Assembly: GCA_030052745.1 (NCBI GenBank)
Contig: JANBVO010000009.1
Location: 496,001-560,000 of the forward strand
DNA: 64,000 bases
Direction: 5' to 3'
From: Pleurostoma richardsiae
Taxonomy: Eukaryota; Ascomycota; Sordariomycetes; Calosphaeriales; Pleurostomataceae
Below the pieces are notes generated by a model that worked only from the letters and a program-made list of their open reading frames with translations, was not told where the DNA came from and made no database searches. The position numbers were made by a program, and so were the translations under genes. Shown piece after piece: positions 59,589 through 64,000 of the stretch (its first letter is position 1; each line of letters opens with the position of its first letter).

Positions 59589-60521
59589 TGCGACTGGAGT
59601 GTGAGAGGGGAGAAGAGAGGAGAAAGGGATCCTGCGCGAAAGACACTGAGTGGAGATGAAGACAAACTTCACAGGAGGAGACTGCGAAGGTGCAAGGGCA
59701 ACGACAAGGACGACGACGACGAGGAAGTTTCGATGTTGAAATTGAAGATGCGAAAAATGTTTTGAGGCTTTTTCCCGGGAAGACGTCTTGTACTCTCTGT
59801 CTGCGCTTCCCCTTCGGCCCCGGCAAAAGGCACGGACCAGCAAAAATTAATTCGGGGGTCGGGAACACTCGGGTAAGCGGGACGGGCGCCTCCTCATTGG
59901 TGCCCTGGCAGCCGGATAAACCACGGAGCGAGAATTAGCTCCCGATCTGGCATTCGCCTGCATTTGATTGCTCGGAGATCTCCACCTGTGAGAGGCTCCC
60001 ATTGGCCCATGTGCCTGAGAGGCACGGAGCACCGGGGTTGCCTCTGCCTCTCGTTCCCGAGGTACAAATTCTTGAAGATACAGAGTACCTTGGACAACGC
60101 CGACACGCCGTCCTTTCTTCAAGATGAAAGCCTCTCCAAGGACCTTAGAAATAGCTTGGTGATGGAGATACCATCAGGAATGGTTGTATACGGGAGTATC
60201 AGGCGAGAAGGGTCCTATCCCTGATGGTTTCGAGAACAAGAGCTGCGGAGAGTAAGTACCTACGGTGTCGGGCTACGCCACTCCTGCGATGCCGGGAAAG
60301 ACTCGGCTTGAACCGCCGGCAGCAGCCAGGCGCACATGAGAGAGCACGTCTTGTTGTGAATGATCGTGTCGGTGTCTATTGAGGAAGCTAATGAGAGACA
60401 TTATCGTAGTACAACTCCTCTCAGCCTGAGCTGTTGATAAGCCGTCCATGTAACCGTGAACCAGAAGCGGTAAACCAGAGGTGCAGCGAGCCGAGTGACA
60501 AGCGGGCAATTGCCCCAGTAG
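59589..60521. other. Phosphate carrier promoter and intergenic region
   Basis: The first 190 bp is the leader and promoter of the carrier gene. The rest has no supported gene. Confidence 0.55.
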
Positions 60522-60952
60522 TCAATGTTGCGGCTCCCAGTCATCTTCACTCAGCTCGGTGTCCTCACTCATTCTCTCGGTTCTATCCGAGCTGTCATCG
60601 GAGCCTTCGGTGCCGTTCTCCGTCTCTGTCGTGTCGTCGTCTTCGGGCTCGACCGCCGCGTCTGAGGGGCTCTCGGCAGCCGGATCGGAGATCGGACGCT
60701 GATCGGCTCCGGCTCCGGGACCCAGCGGTTCGGCTGGCTCCACCAGCCTTTCCGTGACGGGACCGTCCGTGTCCGACGCATAGCGCTCTAAGTTGTATGG
60801 GTAGGCAGCGGCATGCTGCTCGGCATCACTGTTTGGAATCATATAAGCAGGCGGGACGAACAAGACACTGCTGCATGTAAGAGGCAAATGGCGTGTGCGT
60901 ACTTGTTGGCATCGTCGCTAAGGACAAGTGAGAGGTTGCTGAAGCCGGACAT
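60522..60952 (-). CDS. Small acidic hypothetical protein
   Basis: Two exons, 60903-60952 and 60522-60870, with a 32 bp intron (GTACGC...CATGCAG) give a 132 aa protein. The N-terminus is MSGFSNLSLVLSDDANN followed by SVLFVPPAYMIPNSDAEQHA. The second half is a run of Glu/Asp/Ser/Thr typical of disordered acidic tails. The intron is unusually short for a fungal intron, so the splice is uncertain. Starting instead inside the second exon (ATG 60887) gives a 121-codon frame. I do not recognise the family and assign no function. The neighbour upstream is the divergent zinc-finger-like gene. Confidence 0.4.
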
Positions 60953-62024
60953 GGCAGGAGATGGACAGAAATGGCTCCGTCGACAGCACGAGAGAAGATT
61001 GCGCGGTACACAACACGACTTGGACGACTGCGACAGCAATCCGATCCGGCTCTGGCAAGAAGAAGGAGACGGTGGAACCAAGAGGACTAGAACCGGAGAT
61101 GGCGAATCTCTTATTTCTACGGGCTACTTACTGTGTTCTACCGGGCGGCTCGTCCTTCCTTCTGGTCCAAAGCCTCAAATAGCGGATTGGGTGGGCGTTG
61201 GGCCAGAATCCGCAAATGCAGCACTTAGCAGAAGAGAAAGAAGCCAGTCGGGACGCGGGCAGTGCGGTTTGTCCCAGTATTTGTATTTCAATTGGGCACA
61301 AAAGCTCAACGGCACATCCGTGAGAACAAGTGGCTGCGCATAACCCGCTCTGCGCCACCAAACCAGACCTGCGGAAACGGTGCCAATTGCCGACTGCCAG
61401 CACATCGAGGCCGCGCACCACCTCGCAGCCCGTTGGTCACCACTGTGGCCAAGGGACGCCGGCGACGGGTCCACCCGAGCCTGTGACCAGGTATTCCCTG
61501 ATGTTGGCGCCACGTTGATTATGCGACTGGGGACAGCATGAGGCCGGCGAACACTTGTGCAGGATCTATTGGCCACAAGGAAATGTCGGTGAGCTTGTGA
61601 TTAGACTTCACAACATCCCCTATTGGTGGGTCTACGCGGCAAAAGATGAGGCGTGCAAGCTTGGGTACATAATGCCCAACCGCGCCTCTTTATTCTACCA
61701 ATCGACTGCGTCTTTTTGATTCCTGTTGTTATTCGCCCACGACGTTGTCATACTGTCATACTCCTAGCTTGGATTGAGGGTTCGTGGGCTATGGCACTTG
61801 TTGACGTTTTGTGATTTCTTGATGCCTCGGGCGCGCTGCCTCCGCCTCGCCACGAGTGCATCAGCAAGCTTCAGCCTGGTCTATTCGTGCCTTGAGCAAG
61901 AACAATAAACACAACACCTGGGAGCATCACCGCTGTTTCTTCGGCTTCCGCCCCCGGTCAAACAATCAACACGACGTGATGATTCCAGTGCGGATGATTT
62001 GGATTTGCGCATTGGGATTAGAAG
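60953..62024. other. Divergent promoter region
   Basis: About 1.1 kb upstream of the small acidic gene (minus) and the zinc-finger-like gene (plus). A T-rich stretch and a leader-like region lie at about 61680-61900. No gene recognised. Confidence 0.5.
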
Positions 62025-63773
62025 ATGGACCCAGACGGGCCAGACCTCTCTAACACGGACCGAGAGCGTCCAGGGGCTGCTCGCATCATAACATATATTG
62101 GTTCCCAATTTGAGCCTTGTGGACAGCCTTCACCAGCCAAGGTCCAGGAGAATGGTGATCTGGAGTCGCTCCTTCGAGAAGACTGGGATGTCTTGGAGTC
62201 CCCCCAGGATGGAATCCGCTTCGAATCGAGCGAAGAACCTAGGGGCTGGCTACATGTCTACTATGACGAACGGCCAGAGAGACTCCTCGAGCCACAGACC
62301 CTCCACAACACACCCGGGACAGCCTTACCTTCGCTCGTGGGAGAGGCGGAAAGCACTGTGAGTTCTGACAGACAGCCTTCCTTGGTCCCCTTTGCTGGCC
62401 CTGCTGCACTGGCCGGACAAACTGGCCCCCATATGCCCTGGTCACATCAAGTTGTACGGACAACTACCGGCCTCGAGTCTGCTGACCTCCCACATGTCAA
62501 GACAGCGGCCGCTTTGCTGTCCGACGTGAGTTGTCCGTCAGTCGTGACGGGCGACAGCAGCAAGAGCAGTAATGGAGAATCTGAGCCAGCAGATATGAGC
62601 ATAGACCCTGCCTTCCAAAAGCTCCGTTTAGGGTCACGTTCTTCCTCACCTCTGAATCCACCTGTCCCGGAGAGACCGGATGCTGGTATCATAGGGGTCA
62701 GCCCTTCCAGGCCCAGACTTCGGAGGCTGCTTCGTACAGCATCAGTTCTCTTTCTGGACTCCTTACGGACCGCAACTCCTCTGGGAGGGCCCTTACCTAT
62801 CCACTTGGCCATACCCAGATTACCTCCTGGACATTACGGTCTCAACGCGTTGCGACTTCCTGCAGATACAGAAGCCGACTTTGGTAACGGGAACCAAGGG
62901 CCCGGGAACCGAAACGAGGAGGCGAGAGAAGGACACAGCGACACCAACTCCACGACGGAGAGGAATCCCCTACCGACCGAGCCGGACAGACCAGCTCGGA
63001 AACGAAAGCGCTCAATGACCGAACCCACCAGCCACCGCCGCCGCGGCAGCCACAAGGAGGACAACCGCGGCGACGACGACGACCTCTCCGACTCAGACCG
63101 CGGCGGCCGCCCCCCGCGCTCCCCCACGCCGGCCCGGAGATCGACGCCGCGGCCGTGCTTCGCCTGCCCCTTCCTCAAGCACGACCCGGTCAAGTACCGC
63201 TCCTGCCACAACAAGCAGCTCACCAAGATCAGCTACGTCAAGCAGCACATCAAGCGGTCGCACCGGCAGCCGACGCACTGCCCGCGCTGCATGACGGAGC
63301 TGGCCGACCTCGAGGCGCTGGGGGATCACCTGCGCGAGCAGACCTGCACCGTCGTGCCGGCGCGGCGCTTCGACGGTGCGAGCCAGCGCCAGCTGGGCCA
63401 GCTGAGCCGCCGTAGCGACCAGCGCAAGGAGGAGGTCGCGCAGTGGTTCGACATCTACGAGATCCTGTTCCCCGGCGAGCCGAGGCCCAAGTCGGCGTAC
63501 CTTGGCTCGGACCTGTGTGACGACCTCATCGATTTCATGCTGGGTGCTGGGTCGGCCTCGCTGACGGCAGTGATATCGGAGAAGATTCCTGGGGGGAACA
63601 AGGAGGTTGTGGGTGCGGCCGTGGGCGAGGGCCTGAGGAGGATGTTCCAGGACTGGCAGGGTAACAGCAGTAACAGCAACAACAATAACAGGCTAGGGTT
63701 GCTGTTAGGCGGGGAGACGGAGACGGCGTCGCCGACTCAGGTGACGGAAGGTCCACACGATGAGGGAGAATGA
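62025..63773 (+). CDS. Fungal C2H2-like zinc finger protein
   Basis: Single exon, 582 aa. The first two thirds are disordered and Ser/Pro/Arg-rich, with a basic, possibly nuclear, stretch (ARKRKRS). A Cys/His-rich module follows at about residues 382-450. It consists of CFACPFLKHDPVKYRSC, then a helix with VKQHIKRSHRQP, then HCPRCMTELADLEALGDHL and a final Cys. After it comes FDGASQRQLGQLSRR and a tryptophan-containing segment (VAQWFDIYEILFPGEP). This layout is common in a large group of uncharacterised filamentous-fungal proteins, often annotated only as C2H2-type. DNA binding or other role is unproven. The start is the ATG at 62025 after a spaced leader. Confidence 0.85.
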   Translation: MDPDGPDLSNTDRERPGAARIITYIGSQFEPCGQPSPAKVQENGDLESLLREDWDVLESPQDGIRFESSEEPRGWLHVYYDERPERLLEPQTLHNTPGTALPSLVGEAESTVSSDRQPSLVPFAGPAALAGQTGPHMPWSHQVVRTTTGLESADLPHVKTAAALLSDVSCPSVVTGDSSKSSNGESEPADMSIDPAFQKLRLGSRSSSPLNPPVPERPDAGIIGVSPSRPRLRRLLRTASVLFLDSLRTATPLGGPLPIHLAIPRLPPGHYGLNALRLPADTEADFGNGNQGPGNRNEEAREGHSDTNSTTERNPLPTEPDRPARKRKRSMTEPTSHRRRGSHKEDNRGDDDDLSDSDRGGRPPRSPTPARRSTPRPCFACPFLKHDPVKYRSCHNKQLTKISYVKQHIKRSHRQPTHCPRCMTELADLEALGDHLREQTCTVVPARRFDGASQRQLGQLSRRSDQRKEEVAQWFDIYEILFPGEPRPKSAYLGSDLCDDLIDFMLGAGSASLTAVISEKIPGGNKEVVGAAVGEGLRRMFQDWQGNSSNSNNNNRLGLLLGGETETASPTQVTEGPHDEGE

Positions 63774-64000
63774 ACAGTGCCTATCAAGACGGCGGGAGAG
63801 CGACGATGGTGATTATTGCGCTTTCAACCTTCTGAGACTGGAATCTTGGGTCTTCGACAATGTATCTTCCCTCTCGGGGAATGACTTGGGATATCCACTT
63901 CGACTTTGGGGGTGGGACTGGATGAGGAATTGCCCGGAATTTAGAACTCGCACCAACTTTAACGACTCTACGATTCTATCTATAATACCCCTTATGATGT
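63774..64000. other. Right-edge non-coding sequence
   Basis: Presumed 3' region of the zinc-finger-like gene. No feature seen before the window ends. Confidence 0.5.

Overview
This is a 64 kb stretch of nuclear DNA from a filamentous ascomycete (Pezizomycotina, most likely a Sordariomycete). The evidence is short spliceosomal introns (52-206 bp, GT..AG, several with a CTAAC-type branch point just before the acceptor), GC-rich third codon positions, single-gene transcription units on both strands, and fungal families: Mch1-type transporter, Zn2Cys6 regulator, F-box protein, Aah1, Arg8, Atx1. The class-level placement is an inference from gene content and codon style. Species cannot be read from the sequence.

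Layout. 0.9-4.7 kb: copper chaperone Atx1 and an Rqc1/TCF25-family protein, both on the minus strand. 5.6-10.2 kb: an uncharacterised fungal multi-pass membrane protein and the RNA-granule protein Scd6/Sum2 (LSM14), both plus. 11.1-17.1 kb: snoRNP assembly factor Bcd1 and a five-exon DENN-domain protein, both minus. 21.5-26.2 kb: Mch1-like MFS transporter (minus) and an F-box protein (plus), divergent. 30.9-33.4 kb: a Zn2Cys6 transcription factor (minus). 33.4-43.7 kb: a gap of about 10 kb with no convincing gene. 43.7-53.5 kb: a metabolic block with adenine deaminase Aah1, an HSL-type alpha/beta hydrolase, mitochondrial acetylornithine aminotransferase Arg8 and a six-exon glutamate decarboxylase. 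58.3-63.8 kb: the mitochondrial phosphate carrier, a small acidic hypothetical protein and a fungal zinc-finger-like protein.

The genes are mostly unrelated housekeeping functions and there is no sign of an operon-like or secondary-metabolite cluster. The nearest thing to a theme is nitrogen and glutamate metabolism at 43.7-53.5 kb. Arg8 and glutamate decarboxylase are convergent PLP enzymes that both use glutamate, and Arg8 carries a perfect TGACTCA (CPC1/Gcn4) site 136 bp upstream of its start codon.

I rebuilt sixteen genes with exon boundaries by joining reading frames at splice signals and checking that the phases add up. I found no rRNA, convincing tRNA, CRISPR array, intact transposon or viral element. 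The main unexplained features are the long gene-free stretches, scattered palindromic TACCTAGGTA-like motifs, a protein-like fragment near 5.1-5.3 kb and a few orphan ORFs. I did not find a previously undescribed system that I could defend.
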